A stretch of DNA of 64,000 nucleotides from Flavobacterium franklandianum (lineage in GTDB: Bacteria; Bacteroidota; Bacteroidia; Flavobacteriales; Flavobacteriaceae): positions 186,001-250,000 of the forward strand of contig NZ_VJZR01000004.1 in assembly GCF_007097365.1 (NCBI RefSeq). The letters run 5' to 3'. Both the position numbers and the translations under genes were made by a program. This document shows, piece after piece, positions 11,740 to 21,776 of the stretch (positions are counted from its first letter, which is position 1; every line of letters starts with the position of its first letter). The notes beneath the pieces were generated by a model that saw only the letters and a program-made list of their open reading frames with translations, was not told where the DNA came from and searched no databases.

Positions 11740-13338
11740 ATGAGTAGAATATTTATTTATTTTATTTTCCTTGCCAATATTGCTCTCTTCGCGAATGAAA
11801 TAAATCCTACCCTTAAGGATTTAGATAAAATTCTGGAAAAAAAAGAGTTTTACATTCAACAGAAATATACAAGAATAAAAAGCTTCAAAATAAACGTCAA
11901 TAAATTTACTTTAAGCCAAGACAATATAAATCTTTGCAAAACGTATTTGCAGTTGTTTAACGAATACCAATCGTTTAAATATGACTCCGCTTATTATTAC
12001 TTAGAAAAAGCAAAACAAAAAGCAATTATTTTAAAAGACCCACAATTGTTATCAAAAGTTCGCATCAAAGAAGGCTTTGTCCTACTTTCATCAGGTTTAT
12101 TCAAAGAAGCTATAGATACTCTCGCGATTATTAATACAGATAAACTAGATATTGATAACAAATTCGATTATTATTCGATTAATGCCCGAGCCTATTATGA
12201 TTTAGCGGACTACAATAAAGATGATCGGTATGATATTAATTATATTCAAAAAGGGAATCTTTATTTAGAAAAAGCATTAGGTCTAATTAAAAAAAACACA
12301 AATAAATATTGGGCAACCGAAAGTCTAAAACGATTGAAACAAGAAGATTGGAAAGGAGCCGAATTTGCATTTAATTATTGGATAAATAATTTTAAACTTC
12401 CTCCAGAATATTATGGAATTGCCACTTCGAGTCTGGGATATATTTATTCCGAAAGAGGAGATACAGAAAAAGCAATTCAGTATCTGATACTTGCTGCGAT
12501 AGCAGATGTGAAAAATGCCACCAAAGAAACCGTGGCATTGCGTAATTTGGCAAATGAACTCTTTAAACTGGGCTATTTGGACAAAGCCAATGAATACATC
12601 ATTTTAGCAATGGATGATGCTACCTTTTATGATGCAAGACATAGGAAAATTGAAATATCATCAATATTGCCTATTATCGAAAAAGCCCAACTCAATAAAA
12701 TAAAAGATAAAAATGATATGTTGCAAAATATTGTATTATTACTTACAGTATTAAGTCTTATAATTATTTTTTTTATTGTAATTATTTTCAAACAATTGAA
12801 AGAAAGAAATAGATCCAGAAAGGCAATGACTACCTCCTACAGCCAAATGCAGGAAATGAACACATGCCTAGGTGAGGCCAATATCATCAAAGAAGAGTAT
12901 ATAACTTATTTTATAAAAGCCACATCTGAACTTATTAATAAAATGGATCATATCCAAAAAAGTACGCTTCATAAAATAATAGCCAAGAAAACAGAGGAAG
13001 TTGTTGCTAGTCTAAAAAGATATAATCCAAGGGAAGAAAGAGAAAAACTTTTTCGTCAATTTGACGAAATTTTCATAAAATTGTTTCCCACTTTTGTATC
13101 CGAGTTTAATATGTTTTTTCCAGAAGAAAATAGAACCATAATCAAAAAAGGAGAAATTTTGAATACAGAACTCCGAATTTTTGCGCTTCATAGATTAGGC
13201 ATTCAAGATTCCAATCAAATTGCTGATTTTTTAGAACTCTCTGTTACTACAATATATTCTTACAAAACCAGAATAAAAAGTAAGTCAAATCATAAAGAGG
13301 TTTTTGAGGAAAAAATTATGGAGATCAAAAGGATATAG
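11740..13338 (+). CDS. Membrane TPR / helix-turn-helix regulator (DUF6377-type, SusR-like)
   Basis: 532 residues from the ATG at 11740. A TTG 45 bases upstream is open in frame but would put basic residues before a clear signal peptide ([20 protein letters not shown]). The N-terminal half is helical TPR-like repeats that would sit in the periplasm. A single membrane helix near [18 protein letters not shown] is followed by a coiled coil. A cytoplasmic C-terminal domain ends in a LuxR-like helix-turn-helix ([20 protein letters not shown], then [12 protein letters not shown]). This architecture is the DUF6377 type, which like SusR senses sugars in the periplasm and activates a neighbouring PUL. 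Its divergent position next to the first SusC/D operon makes that operon the likely target. Confidence 0.85.
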   Translation: MSRIFIYFIFLANIALFANEINPTLKDLDKILEKKEFYIQQKYTRIKSFKINVNKFTLSQDNINLCKTYLQLFNEYQSFKYDSAYYYLEKAKQKAIILKDPQLLSKVRIKEGFVLLSSGLFKEAIDTLAIINTDKLDIDNKFDYYSINARAYYDLADYNKDDRYDINYIQKGNLYLEKALGLIKKNTNKYWATESLKRLKQEDWKGAEFAFNYWINNFKLPPEYYGIATSSLGYIYSERGDTEKAIQYLILAAIADVKNATKETVALRNLANELFKLGYLDKANEYIILAMDDATFYDARHRKIEISSILPIIEKAQLNKIKDKNDMLQNIVLLLTVLSLIIIFFIVIIFKQLKERNRSRKAMTTSYSQMQEMNTCLGEANIIKEEYITYFIKATSELINKMDHIQKSTLHKIIAKKTEEVVASLKRYNPREEREKLFRQFDEIFIKLFPTFVSEFNMFFPEENRTIIKKGEILNTELRIFALHRLGIQDSNQIADFLELSVTTIYSYKTRIKSKSNHKEVFEEKIMEIKRI

Positions 13339-13891
13339 TAAGTGTTTGAGCGATCAAATGCCTAAACAACATAATAAACTGGTAATTTATTAGAGGTAAG
13401 TCACTTGTTATTTTGCAAATTAGGACTTGATAATTTATACTAAAATAAAAACAAACCAAATGTGTTTTCATGAATCTAATCTGTTTGGTGAACGAACCCT
13501 TGGTATAAAACACGAACCTTTTATTAGAAGATTTAAAATTGTTAGCTGATTATTTTGAAGAGAAAAGTTACTAAAAAATATATCTTTTATGAGAGGAATA
13601 GATGTTTTTTTTTGAACGCATAGAAATATAGATTTATCAAATGTTATTGAGGTGTAAAAGTCAGATAATCTAAAATCATATTTATGTTTTCAACGATATG
13701 TAATGTTGGCACTTGTTTTCCTTTTTATAATTTAATAGTGCTAATATTATTTGAACTGTTCCTATGATGTCATTATCTCCAAGCAAAAGGATCTTTGTAA
13801 TCATGCGTAATTCACTAAATTAAAAACTACAATATTAATTTCACTATATTTGAACCACAATTTATGATTTAAAATTAAAAATGGTTCTCAA
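13339..13891. other. Gene-free spacer upstream of the LacI gene
   Basis: About 550 bases without a supported gene. Small frames on both strands lack recognisable sequence. No copy of the ACTAAAACG palindrome was found, so the LacI gene does not appear to be autoregulated through that site. Confidence 0.6.
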
Positions 13892-14926
13892 ATGAATAAA
13901 AAACCTGTTTCTATTAGAAATATAGCAGACGAATTAAAAATATCTGTAACTACTGTATCTTTTGTTTTAAATGGCAAGGCAAAAGAAAAACATATTTCGA
14001 AAGAAACGACAAAAAAGGTTTTAGATTATGCAAAATTAATAAATTACAGACCTAATCAAATTGCACAGAGTCTTCGAACTGGGAAATCAAAAATTTTGAT
14101 TTTTATGGTTGAAGATATTTCAAATAATTTTTTTTCAAAAATAGCTAGAATCTTTGAAGATATCGCCTACGATTTAGGATATAAAGTTATTTTTTGCAGT
14201 AATGAAAATGATGATGCGAAATCTAATGAACTCATTAGTTTATTTAATTTTCGCCAAGTTGACGGGTTTGTTATTGTGCCGTCGCCAGGTATAAAAGACA
14301 CTATTGAGACTTTAATGAAAGATAATATACCTGTTGTGTTATTAGACAGGTTTTTTGATGGATTAGAATGTAGTAGTGTCGTCATAGATAACGAAAAATC
14401 CACTTTTGATGCAACATTACATTTGATCCACAATCAATTTAAAAATATTGGTTTTATTACTATTGCGCAAGAACAGACTCAGATGCAAGGTCGTCTTTCT
14501 GGATATGTAAAAGCCGTAAATGAAAATGGCTTAAAACCAATCACACTTGAAATTCCATATGATGAAGTCTATAAAGGAAAAGGCAAAGAACGTATCAAGG
14601 ATTTTTTTGATAAGGAAACAAGTTTAGACGCTGTATTTTTTGCGACCAATTATTTGGTACAAATAGGACTGGAAGTCTTTAAGGAAAATAACCCATCCTT
14701 GATAAACAATCTTGGAATTGTATCCTTTGATGATAATGATATGTACAAAATTTACAGCCCTACTATTACATCTGTTTCTCAGCCTTTAGTAGAGATAAGT
14801 ACTGCATTAATGGAAGTGTTATTACCTCTTTTGAAGAAAGAGGATGGAATGATTGAAGAGCCCCATAAAATAATACTGAAAACTGAGCTAATTATTCGTG
14901 AATCTTCATTAAGTAAAAAGATGTGA
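13892..14926 (+). CDS. LacI-family transcriptional repressor
   Basis: A 344-residue LacI/GalR regulator. The N-terminal helix-turn-helix (VSIRNIADELKISVTTVSFV, then LNGKAKEKHIS) and hinge-type sequence (YRPNQIAQSLRTGKSK) bind DNA. A periplasmic-binding-protein-like sugar domain follows (VDGFVIVPS, VVLLDRFFDG, IVSFDDNDMYKIYSPTIT). It is the only intact LacI-type gene in the window. A 16-bp palindrome typical of LacI operators recurs at seven promoters, the first only 265 bases downstream of this gene, so it is very likely their repressor, relieved by a mannose- or arabinose-containing sugar (inference). A decayed paralogue lies at 48393-49394. Translation starts at the ATG following a short A-rich leader. 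Confidence 0.93.
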   Translation: MNKKPVSIRNIADELKISVTTVSFVLNGKAKEKHISKETTKKVLDYAKLINYRPNQIAQSLRTGKSKILIFMVEDISNNFFSKIARIFEDIAYDLGYKVIFCSNENDDAKSNELISLFNFRQVDGFVIVPSPGIKDTIETLMKDNIPVVLLDRFFDGLECSSVVIDNEKSTFDATLHLIHNQFKNIGFITIAQEQTQMQGRLSGYVKAVNENGLKPITLEIPYDEVYKGKGKERIKDFFDKETSLDAVFFATNYLVQIGLEVFKENNPSLINNLGIVSFDDNDMYKIYSPTITSVSQPLVEISTALMEVLLPLLKKEDGMIEEPHKIILKTELIIRESSLSKKM

Positions 14927-14957
14927 TTTTAGAAAGTTACGATCTTTAATTTTTACT

Positions 14958-15000
14958 AATCTGATTGTCAATCTTTAAATTGATTATCAGATTTTTTTTT
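14958..15000 (+). terminator. Rho-independent terminator after the LacI gene
   Basis: AATCTGATTGTCAAT (14958-14972) pairs with ATTGATTATCAGATT (14979-14993), with two mismatches in the stem, and is followed by an uninterrupted T run. It lies 32 bases after the stop codon. Confidence 0.8.
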
Positions 15001-15190
15001 ATTCCAATTCGAAAACTGTAGCATTTTTTTATTATATATAATTCCCAACGTGCTTTAATTAAATTTTTATTACTACTCTAGAGTGTTTTAACATCGTTTT
15101 ATTGAGTTATGTTTAAAATAATGCTTTAAAATAATGCTTTATTTGTTAATTTAATATAAATTTTGAATTTAATAAAAAAATTTTTATTTT

Positions 15191-15213
15191 ACTAAAACGT
15201 TTTAGTACTTTTG
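15191..15213 (+). promoter_or_regulatory. LacI operator overlapping the -7 box, GH125 promoter
   Basis: Perfect palindrome ACTAAAACGTTTTAGT at 15191-15206. Its last T is the first base of a -7 box, TACTTTTG (15206-15213). A T-run occupies the -33 position. The GH125 start codon is about 300 bases downstream, leaving a long leader. A bound repressor would cover the spacer between -33 and -7. Confidence 0.88.
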
Positions 15214-15508
15214 CTTTTAATTATTAATAATTTGACCTTTAACGATTAGGATTTATTCTAGCCTTTCAACTTGAAAATAGCAAATTCTGATATAATGAAT
15301 AGTAATCAAAATCGATATACTATAAAGAAAAAATTAATAGAAAAAAACTATTAAAAAAAAATGACTGAGCTAGTCTGAATTAATGAATGCGACAGCACTT
15401 GAATTTAATCTATCAGCGGCAACAAATAACTAAAGAGGAATTTATAAAGAATATTTCTGTATTCATTAATTAATAATTGGATAACAAACAATTTAAAACA
15501 TAACAGTA

Positions 15509-16939
15509 ATGCAAAGAAGAAAATTTATCCAGAACACTGTTCTATTTAGTAGTTTAGCGCTTATTGATCCTATGATAGTAATTGCCAACACCAAGGTAAT
15601 CAGAGATTTTCCGATTGTGAGGGTGGCAAAAGATAAAAGGAATTTTGAAAGTGAATTTATTGAAAAAACAATCGCTGAATTTCAAAAAAACATAAAAGAT
15701 AAAGAACTTGGGTGGTTGTTTAATAACTGTTTTCCTAACACACTTGATACTACCGTAACCTATTCTCAAAAAAATGGCAGACCCGATACGTATGTTATCA
15801 CGGGTGATATTGACGCTATGTGGTTAAGAGACAGTTCTGCACAAGTATGGCCGTATCTGGCTTTTGCAAGTAAAGATCTTAAATTGAAAAACCTGATTGC
15901 AGGGGTTATATATAGACAAACAGAATATATTCTGAAAGATCCTTACGCGAATGCATTTTATAATGACGCTAACAAAAAAGGAGAGTGGACAACGGATCAT
16001 ACCGATATGAAACCTGGAGTTCACGAGCGAAAATATGAAATAGATTCACTTTGTTATCCCATCAGACTTGCCTACAATTACTGGAAAAATACTGGAGATG
16101 TTGCCCCTTTTGACGAAAATTGGGTGAAAGTTATTAAAACGACACTTAAGGTTTTCAGAGATCAACAGCAAAAAGATGGTAAAAATCCATATACGTTTCA
16201 AAGAACGACACAGTTTGCTACAGATACAAGGCCGTTAAAAGGATATGGTTATCCAGTTAAACCTGTAGGTCTTGTTTGTTCTGCTTTTAGACCAAGTGAT
16301 GATGCTACCGTTTTTTCATTCCTAGTACCTTCAAACTTTTTTATTGTAACCAGTATGAATCAGGCTGCAGAAATGCTTGAAAAAATAAAAAAAGACAGTA
16401 CGACAGCAAATGAGCTGCGAGCTTTAGGGGACGAAGTTGCAAAAGCTCTTAAAGAACACGCCGTGGTTAAACATCCTAAATATGGTGACATTTTTGCATT
16501 TGAAGTGGATGGTTTTGGAGGGCACTTGCTTATGGATGATTCAAATGTGCCGAGTTTACTTAGTTTACCTTATTTGGATGCTATCGATGTAAACGACCCG
16601 ATTTATCAAAATACTCGGAAGTTTATTTTTTCGGAGGATAATCCATTTTTCTTTAAAGGAAAAGCAGCCGAGGGTATTGGTGGGCCACATTGTGGGATGG
16701 ACATGATCTGGCCTATGTCTCTCGTTATGAGAGCCTACACAACTTCGGATCAAAACGAAATAAAAGAGTGTATTAGAATGCTTAAAGCATCGCATGCAGA
16801 TACTGGTTTTATGCATGAGTCTTTCCATAAAGATGACCCTAAAAATTTCTCAAGATCTTGGTTTGCATGGACAAATACTCTATTTGGAGAATTGCTTTGG
16901 GATACTTATCAAAAAAATCCAAAATTACTAGAGCTGTAG
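15509..16939 (+). CDS. GH125 exo-alpha-1,6-mannosidase
   Basis: 476 residues of family GH125, which removes non-reducing alpha-1,6-linked mannose by inversion. The (alpha/alpha)6 barrel shows GDIDAMWLRDSSAQVWPY near residues 97-114, GYGYPVKPVGLVCSAFRPSDD, IGGPHCGMDMIWPM and HESFHKDD. The predicted acid D264 (RPSDD) and base E437 (HESF) are 173 residues apart, the same spacing as D220/E393 in the Clostridium perfringens enzyme. The N-terminus MQRRKFIQNTVLFSSLALI has a twin-arginine-like RRKF before a hydrophobic segment, so export to the periplasm by Sec or Tat is likely. It is the first gene after operator 1 and is followed by an eroded GH92 gene. Confidence 0.94.
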   Translation: MQRRKFIQNTVLFSSLALIDPMIVIANTKVIRDFPIVRVAKDKRNFESEFIEKTIAEFQKNIKDKELGWLFNNCFPNTLDTTVTYSQKNGRPDTYVITGDIDAMWLRDSSAQVWPYLAFASKDLKLKNLIAGVIYRQTEYILKDPYANAFYNDANKKGEWTTDHTDMKPGVHERKYEIDSLCYPIRLAYNYWKNTGDVAPFDENWVKVIKTTLKVFRDQQQKDGKNPYTFQRTTQFATDTRPLKGYGYPVKPVGLVCSAFRPSDDATVFSFLVPSNFFIVTSMNQAAEMLEKIKKDSTTANELRALGDEVAKALKEHAVVKHPKYGDIFAFEVDGFGGHLLMDDSNVPSLLSLPYLDAIDVNDPIYQNTRKFIFSEDNPFFFKGKAAEGIGGPHCGMDMIWPMSLVMRAYTTSDQNEIKECIRMLKASHADTGFMHESFHKDDPKNFSRSWFAWTNTLFGELLWDTYQKNPKLLEL

Positions 16940-16968
16940 TAATAATATAGATTTTAATTTTTTATAAA

Positions 16969-17625
16969 ATGATAAAATTTAAAAAGAATATTATTCTTAC
17001 AAGGCTTATAGCGTCATTTTTTTTAGCTATACTGCTGAAGCTCAATAACTTGCCTAAAGCCTTGCCAATGGGAAATATACAGCTTTAGTAAATCCTTTTA
17101 TTGGAATCCAACCTTTTCTGGACACCAAATAATTGGATATACCCCTCCAGCTAATATGCATATATGGGCAGGTTTGGTTTTTCAGGGTTCTTCTGCTCTT
17201 AATGCAATTGTACAGTTAAGCCCAATAACAGAATATAGCTCTGGTGCAGGTTATTTTGACGATAATTTTTTTTAGTTTTTACGCATGCCAATAAAGGGCA
17301 TTGGTACCTTTGCCATATTCCGCTTTTGACTCTACCAGAAGAGGTGTCTTTTCCATACAAATCAACTTTTAACATGACCAGGAAAAGTAAGTCTAGCATA
17401 TTATCGAGCTTATTTAAAAGAGTTTAATGTTCAGGTAAAGCTAATGGAGGGATAACAAATAATGCGAAAAAGCAAAGAATTTTAAACTAAACCTTAACTT
17501 TTAAAATCGGTAAAATCATATAAAGCAACTTCATTTGAATACAGAATCAACGCAGGATATCAGGAATGGATTTCAGAAGAAGACGATTTCTTTATATTGA
17601 AAACTCGAATAACTGAACACTAACA
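16969..17625 (+). pseudogene. Eroded GH92 alpha-mannosidase gene (N-terminal part)
   Basis: Starting 30 bases after GH125, the three plus-strand frames together read a signal peptide ending AEAQ, then ALVNPFIG, then IIGYTPPANMHIWAGLVF with QLSPITEYSSGAGY, then THANKGHWYLCHIPLL, and later YYRAYLKEFNVQ. This is the conserved N-terminal order of GH92 enzymes, but it is split by several frameshifts and stops, and the C-terminal two thirds are missing. It was presumably once co-transcribed with GH125. The downstream boundary is approximate. Confidence 0.65.
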
Positions 17626-18020
17626 AATAATTACATTTTTTTTTAAAATAGTATCTATGGTCAAACAATTATTTAAAAACCAAACTGCAAAATTTTATTA
17701 TTAACAATTCTGGCATTTAATCAAAATCAGGTGTTCTAAAACGTTTTTTTGCACACTTTTTTAGGTTTAAATCAGATTGTAAATTTTTTGAATATTTTGG
17801 ACTAAGATTTTTTTGAACTGTTTATAATAAAGTTTTATAGTCATTTTATCTTTTTTTTCTGTAAAACAGTATTCTTTTTTAATTTCTGAAAGCTTTGTAT
17901 AATGTTAATAGTTTAATGTTTTGGTATTAACAAAACGATTTTGTGAATTATTTACAACAAAATAATGATTTATATAAAAAAAACAAAAAAAACAGAGATA
18001 TGTGGAATTAAATTTTTTTT
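17626..18020. other. AT-rich spacer before the SusC2 promoter
   Basis: No gene is seen. A degraded operator-like sequence lies at 17735-17750 (TCTAAAACGTTTTTTT, three differences) without a -7 box at the right place, and a weaker one at 17929-17944. They may be relics of former promoters. Confidence 0.5.
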
Positions 18021-18043
18021 ACTAAAACGTTTTAGTATATTTG
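18021..18043 (+). promoter_or_regulatory. LacI operator overlapping the -7 box, SusC2 operon promoter
   Basis: Perfect ACTAAAACGTTTTAGT at 18021-18036 adjoining -7 box TATATTTG (18036-18043). The SusC start codon lies about 530 bases downstream. Confidence 0.9.
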
Positions 18044-18564
18044 TATATCTTTTAACGAACCATTAACAATAACCATTATTATGAAACAAAAAATTTTCTT
18101 AGAAACTGTTTTTGTGAAGAAGCACAATAATCTTTTTAAGGTCATTAAAAATTAAGTATAGTAAAGTTGCTGTAATTAGTTAAAACCCTTTTTTATAGGA
18201 GATAAGTTACCATGAAATACAGTGGAATTCTATATATCGTTTTCTGTAGCTATTATTTAAATAAAAATGGATATTACATTATAATGCTACTTCTTGTTAA
18301 ATATACAGAAAGTCTTTCTGAAAGAAACTTCGCGAAGATAAGGTATTTGGCTTATGTCAAATCTTTATTGAATTAATCTAAATAGTTTCATTAGGACAAA
18401 CAATAACACTAAAATATTAATTACTAACTAAAAAACTTAATATGGGATGAAATGAAAATTTTTTTTTAAGATGATTTATTAAAAAACAGAAAACAGTTAC
18501 AGATTTTCAATTTTTAGTGAATAATATGAACTAAATCTATATAATTTAAAGCTAAAAAATCATA
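18044..18564 (+). promoter_or_regulatory. Long 5' leader of the SusC2 operon
   Basis: About 520 bases between the operator-type promoter and the SusC start. A 24-codon frame starts at 18081 (MKQKIFLETVFVKKHNN...). It resembles the first residues of a SusC leader and may be a relic or a leader peptide. No known riboswitch was recognised. Confidence 0.4.
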
Positions 18565-21500
18565 ATGAATGAAATATTAGAAACAATGATTAGGGAGGTA
18601 TCTCTATACTTTTTAAGAAGAAATTTAAAAATAAAACTATTAGCATTTATACTAATACCAGTATTATACGGTACTCCAGCAAATGCAATTCCAAACAATT
18701 CAAAATTGGGGTTAGGTGAGAATATAAAATTCATTAATTTAGGATCAATAAACGCTGGCCTACAAACAGGAATTACAGGTTCTATTCGAGGTGTGGATGG
18801 ACTTCCATTGCCAGGAGTAGGTATAGTAATAGTTGGGACGAAGAAAGCAACAGTAACAGATTTTGACGGAAAATATTTGATTGATGCAAAAAAAGGGAAT
18901 GTTTTACGGTTTTCTTATATTGGAATGAAAATGATTGATATCACCGTTGGAGATAAGACTACTATAGACGTTGTATTAGAAGCGGATATTGCCACACTAG
19001 ATGATGTTGTAATAGTGGGCTTTGGAAAGCAGAAAAAATTGGCCCTAACCGGTGCGGTTACTACTGTGGATGTAGATGATTTGAAATCCAATCCTACCTC
19101 GAGTTTGTCAAATGCCTTAGCTGGAAATGTAGCGGGAGTCATGAGCATGGCAAATTCAGGCCAACCAGGAAAGAACATTTCTGAATTCTGGATTCGGGGG
19201 ATATCTACTTTCGGTGGGGGTAGCAGCCCTCTGGTTTTGATAGATAATATCGAGCGTAGTTTAAATGAAGTGAATATTGAAGATGTTAAAACAATTACAG
19301 TATTAAAAGATGGTGCGGAAACGGCTATGTATGGTTCCAGAGGAGCAAATGGCGTGATACTGATTACCACAAAAAGGGGAAGTGACGGCAAAATAAAAAT
19401 AGATTTTAAAGATGAATTTATTTACAATTCCAGAACTTTTACACCTGACTTTGAAGATGGTTTAACTTATGCTAATCTGTTAAATGAATCGCGTATTACC
19501 CGTAACCAAGGACCAATTTATAAGCCAGAAGAATTGGAAATTTTACGTTTAGGTTTGGATCCCGATTTATATCCGAATGTAAATTGGAAAGACAAACTAC
19601 TAAAAGATGGGGCCATGACGTATCGTGCTAATTTAAATATGAGTGGTGGTGGACCAACTTCCCGGTATTTTGTTTCGGGCAGTTATATAGACGAAGGCGG
19701 TATGTACGCAGTTGATAAATCGCTAAAAGACGATTATAATACCAATGCAAATTACAAACGCTGGAACTACCGCATCAATGCGGATTTTAATGTCTCTACA
19801 ACAACAGTTGCAAAAATAGGTGTTGCTGGTTCCCTTAGTAAAAGGAACAGCCCAGGACTTGGTGACAATGATTTTTGGAACGCACTATTTGGCTACACAC
19901 CCATTCGTACACCTATTCTTTATTCAAATGGTTATGTGCCGGCAATTGGAGGAGGGAATCAGACCAATCCTTGGGTTTTGGCTACCCAAACGGGATATAA
20001 TGAGAATTGGATAAATACTGTACAAACCAACTTTACTGTTGAGCAGGATTTTAACTTCATTACGCAAGGTCTTAATATGAGAGGAATAGTTGGCTATGAT
20101 ATCGGAAATACGAACGACATACAACGCCGTAAATGGCCCGAACAATGGCGAGCTGATCGAGGCCGTGATGCAGACGGGAATTTAGTCTTTTCGCATATTT
20201 CTGACCCAATTGAATTGAATCAGGCCAGTTATTCATCCGGTAATAGACTCGAATTTTATGATTTGATGCTTAATTATGACCGTGGTTTTGGCGGCCATAC
20301 TGTTGGCGCAGCCTTACGATTAACGCGTAATGAATTTGTACAGACAGTGAATCTTGGCACTGATATCAAAAATGGTATTGCCAGAAGAAATCAAAACATG
20401 GCTGGAAGGATTCTTTATAACTGGGAAAACCGCTATTTTGTTAACTTCAATTTTGGTTATAGTGGTTCAGAGAACTTTGCTCCTGGGAAACAATATGGAT
20501 TTTTTCCTGCTATATCAGGTGCTTGGAATATAGCTGAAGAGCGTTTTATTAAAAACCATTTAGATTGGATTAATGTGCTTAAAATAAGATATTCTTATGG
20601 TAAAGCAGGGAACGATCAGTTAGCCGGTGGAGAACGTTTCCCTTATTTATATACAATCTCAGAGATACCTGCTGGAGGCTATCAATATGCTGACTATGGC
20701 TCTGATAGGTATTATGGAGGAATGATTTATTCACAAGTAGCCTCGACCAATGTAACCTGGGAGGTGGCAACAAAACAAAACCTAGGTTTTGACATAGAAG
20801 CTAGAGGCTTTTCAGCAAATTTAGATTTCTTTAACGAGAAACGTACAGGGATTTACATGGCAAGGGATTTTTTGCCTGCTATGGTCGGATTGGAAAGTAC
20901 GCCAAGAGCTAATGTAGGAATCGTAAAAACAAGTGGTTTCGATGGACGTTTCAATTACACGAAGCAAGTTGGAGAAGTAAACATGACTGCAAGAGGTAAT
21001 ATTACCTATAGTAAAAACGAGATTGTTGAAAGAGATGAAGAGAATAATGTCTATGGCTATCAGAATCAAGAAGGCTACCGCATAGACCAGTCAAGAGGAC
21101 TGGTATCTTTAGGTTTGTTTAAAGATTATGATGATGTTCGAAACAGTCCTAAGCAGATGTTTGGAGATTACCAACCTGGAGATCTTAAATATAAAGATGT
21201 AAATGGTGATGGAATTGTTAATGACGGTGACCGCGTAGCAATAGGAGCAACCAGACGCCCTAACTTAATTTACGGAATAGGTGCTTCTGCCATTTGGCGA
21301 GGATTTAGTCTTGGTGTGCTTTTTCAAGGAGCTGGTAAATCCACTTTTTCTACTTATGGAAAAACGGTACATGCATTTAGCGAAGGAGAGTGGGGGCAAG
21401 TTATGAAAGGTGTTATGGGAGATAACCGTTGGATTTCTGCCGATATTTCTGGAGATCCTTCTACAGAAAATCCTGACGCTTCCTATCCGCGCCTAAGCTT

Positions 21501-21768
21501 TGGCCCAAACTCGAACAACTTTAGGGAATCAAATTTCTGGCTTAGGGATGGTAGTTACATACGTTTTAAAACGTTAGATTTAGGCTATAGCTTGCCAAAA
21601 AGGATAGCTGGTAAAGCGAGAATGGAAAATATTCGATTATATTTCGTGGGAAGTAATTTGGTGACTTGGTCTAAGTTCAAACTTTGGGATCCAGAATTAG
21701 CCTCACCTAATGGAGAAGCGTATCCTCCTGTCAAATCCTATACACTCGGAATTTCTCTTAATCTATAA
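18565..21768 (+). CDS. SusC/RagA-type TonB-dependent transporter (second PUL)
   Basis: 1067 residues. An extended N-terminus (about 25 residues before the hydrophobic core LLAFILIPVLYGTPANA) precedes a carboxypeptidase-D-like domain at about 70-140 (GITGSIRGVDGLPLPGVGIV, TDFDGKY). The plug carries ITVLKDGAETAMYGSRGANG and GVILITTKRG, and the barrel ends LGISLNL. It imports oligosaccharides with the SusD encoded next. The ATG used gives an unusually long amino-terminal segment; a downstream start would shorten it, but no better-placed ATG is evident. The operon lies under operator 2 and, with GH125 and the GH76 next door, is probably for alpha-mannan fragments. Confidence 0.95.
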   Translation: MNEILETMIREVSLYFLRRNLKIKLLAFILIPVLYGTPANAIPNNSKLGLGENIKFINLGSINAGLQTGITGSIRGVDGLPLPGVGIVIVGTKKATVTDFDGKYLIDAKKGNVLRFSYIGMKMIDITVGDKTTIDVVLEADIATLDDVVIVGFGKQKKLALTGAVTTVDVDDLKSNPTSSLSNALAGNVAGVMSMANSGQPGKNISEFWIRGISTFGGGSSPLVLIDNIERSLNEVNIEDVKTITVLKDGAETAMYGSRGANGVILITTKRGSDGKIKIDFKDEFIYNSRTFTPDFEDGLTYANLLNESRITRNQGPIYKPEELEILRLGLDPDLYPNVNWKDKLLKDGAMTYRANLNMSGGGPTSRYFVSGSYIDEGGMYAVDKSLKDDYNTNANYKRWNYRINADFNVSTTTVAKIGVAGSLSKRNSPGLGDNDFWNALFGYTPIRTPILYSNGYVPAIGGGNQTNPWVLATQTGYNENWINTVQTNFTVEQDFNFITQGLNMRGIVGYDIGNTNDIQRRKWPEQWRADRGRDADGNLVFSHISDPIELNQASYSSGNRLEFYDLMLNYDRGFGGHTVGAALRLTRNEFVQTVNLGTDIKNGIARRNQNMAGRILYNWENRYFVNFNFGYSGSENFAPGKQYGFFPAISGAWNIAEERFIKNHLDWINVLKIRYSYGKAGNDQLAGGERFPYLYTISEIPAGGYQYADYGSDRYYGGMIYSQVASTNVTWEVATKQNLGFDIEARGFSANLDFFNEKRTGIYMARDFLPAMVGLESTPRANVGIVKTSGFDGRFNYTKQVGEVNMTARGNITYSKNEIVERDEENNVYGYQNQEGYRIDQSRGLVSLGLFKDYDDVRNSPKQMFGDYQPGDLKYKDVNGDGIVNDGDRVAIGATRRPNLIYGIGASAIWRGFSLGVLFQGAGKSTFSTYGKTVHAFSEGEWGQVMKGVMGDNRWISADISGDPSTENPDASYPRLSFGPNSNNFRESNFWLRDGSYIRFKTLDLGYSLPKRIAGKARMENIRLYFVGSNLVTWSKFKLWDPELASPNGEAYPPVKSYTLGISLNL

Positions 21769-21776
21769 AATGAAAA

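Noticed and set aside
17735..17750. Possible eighth LacI operator
   Set aside because: Three differences from the palindrome, the right half lost in a T-run, and no -7 box at the fixed position.
17929..17944. Palindromic CAAAACGATTTTG sequence
   Set aside because: It differs from the operator at four positions and is not followed by a -7 box.
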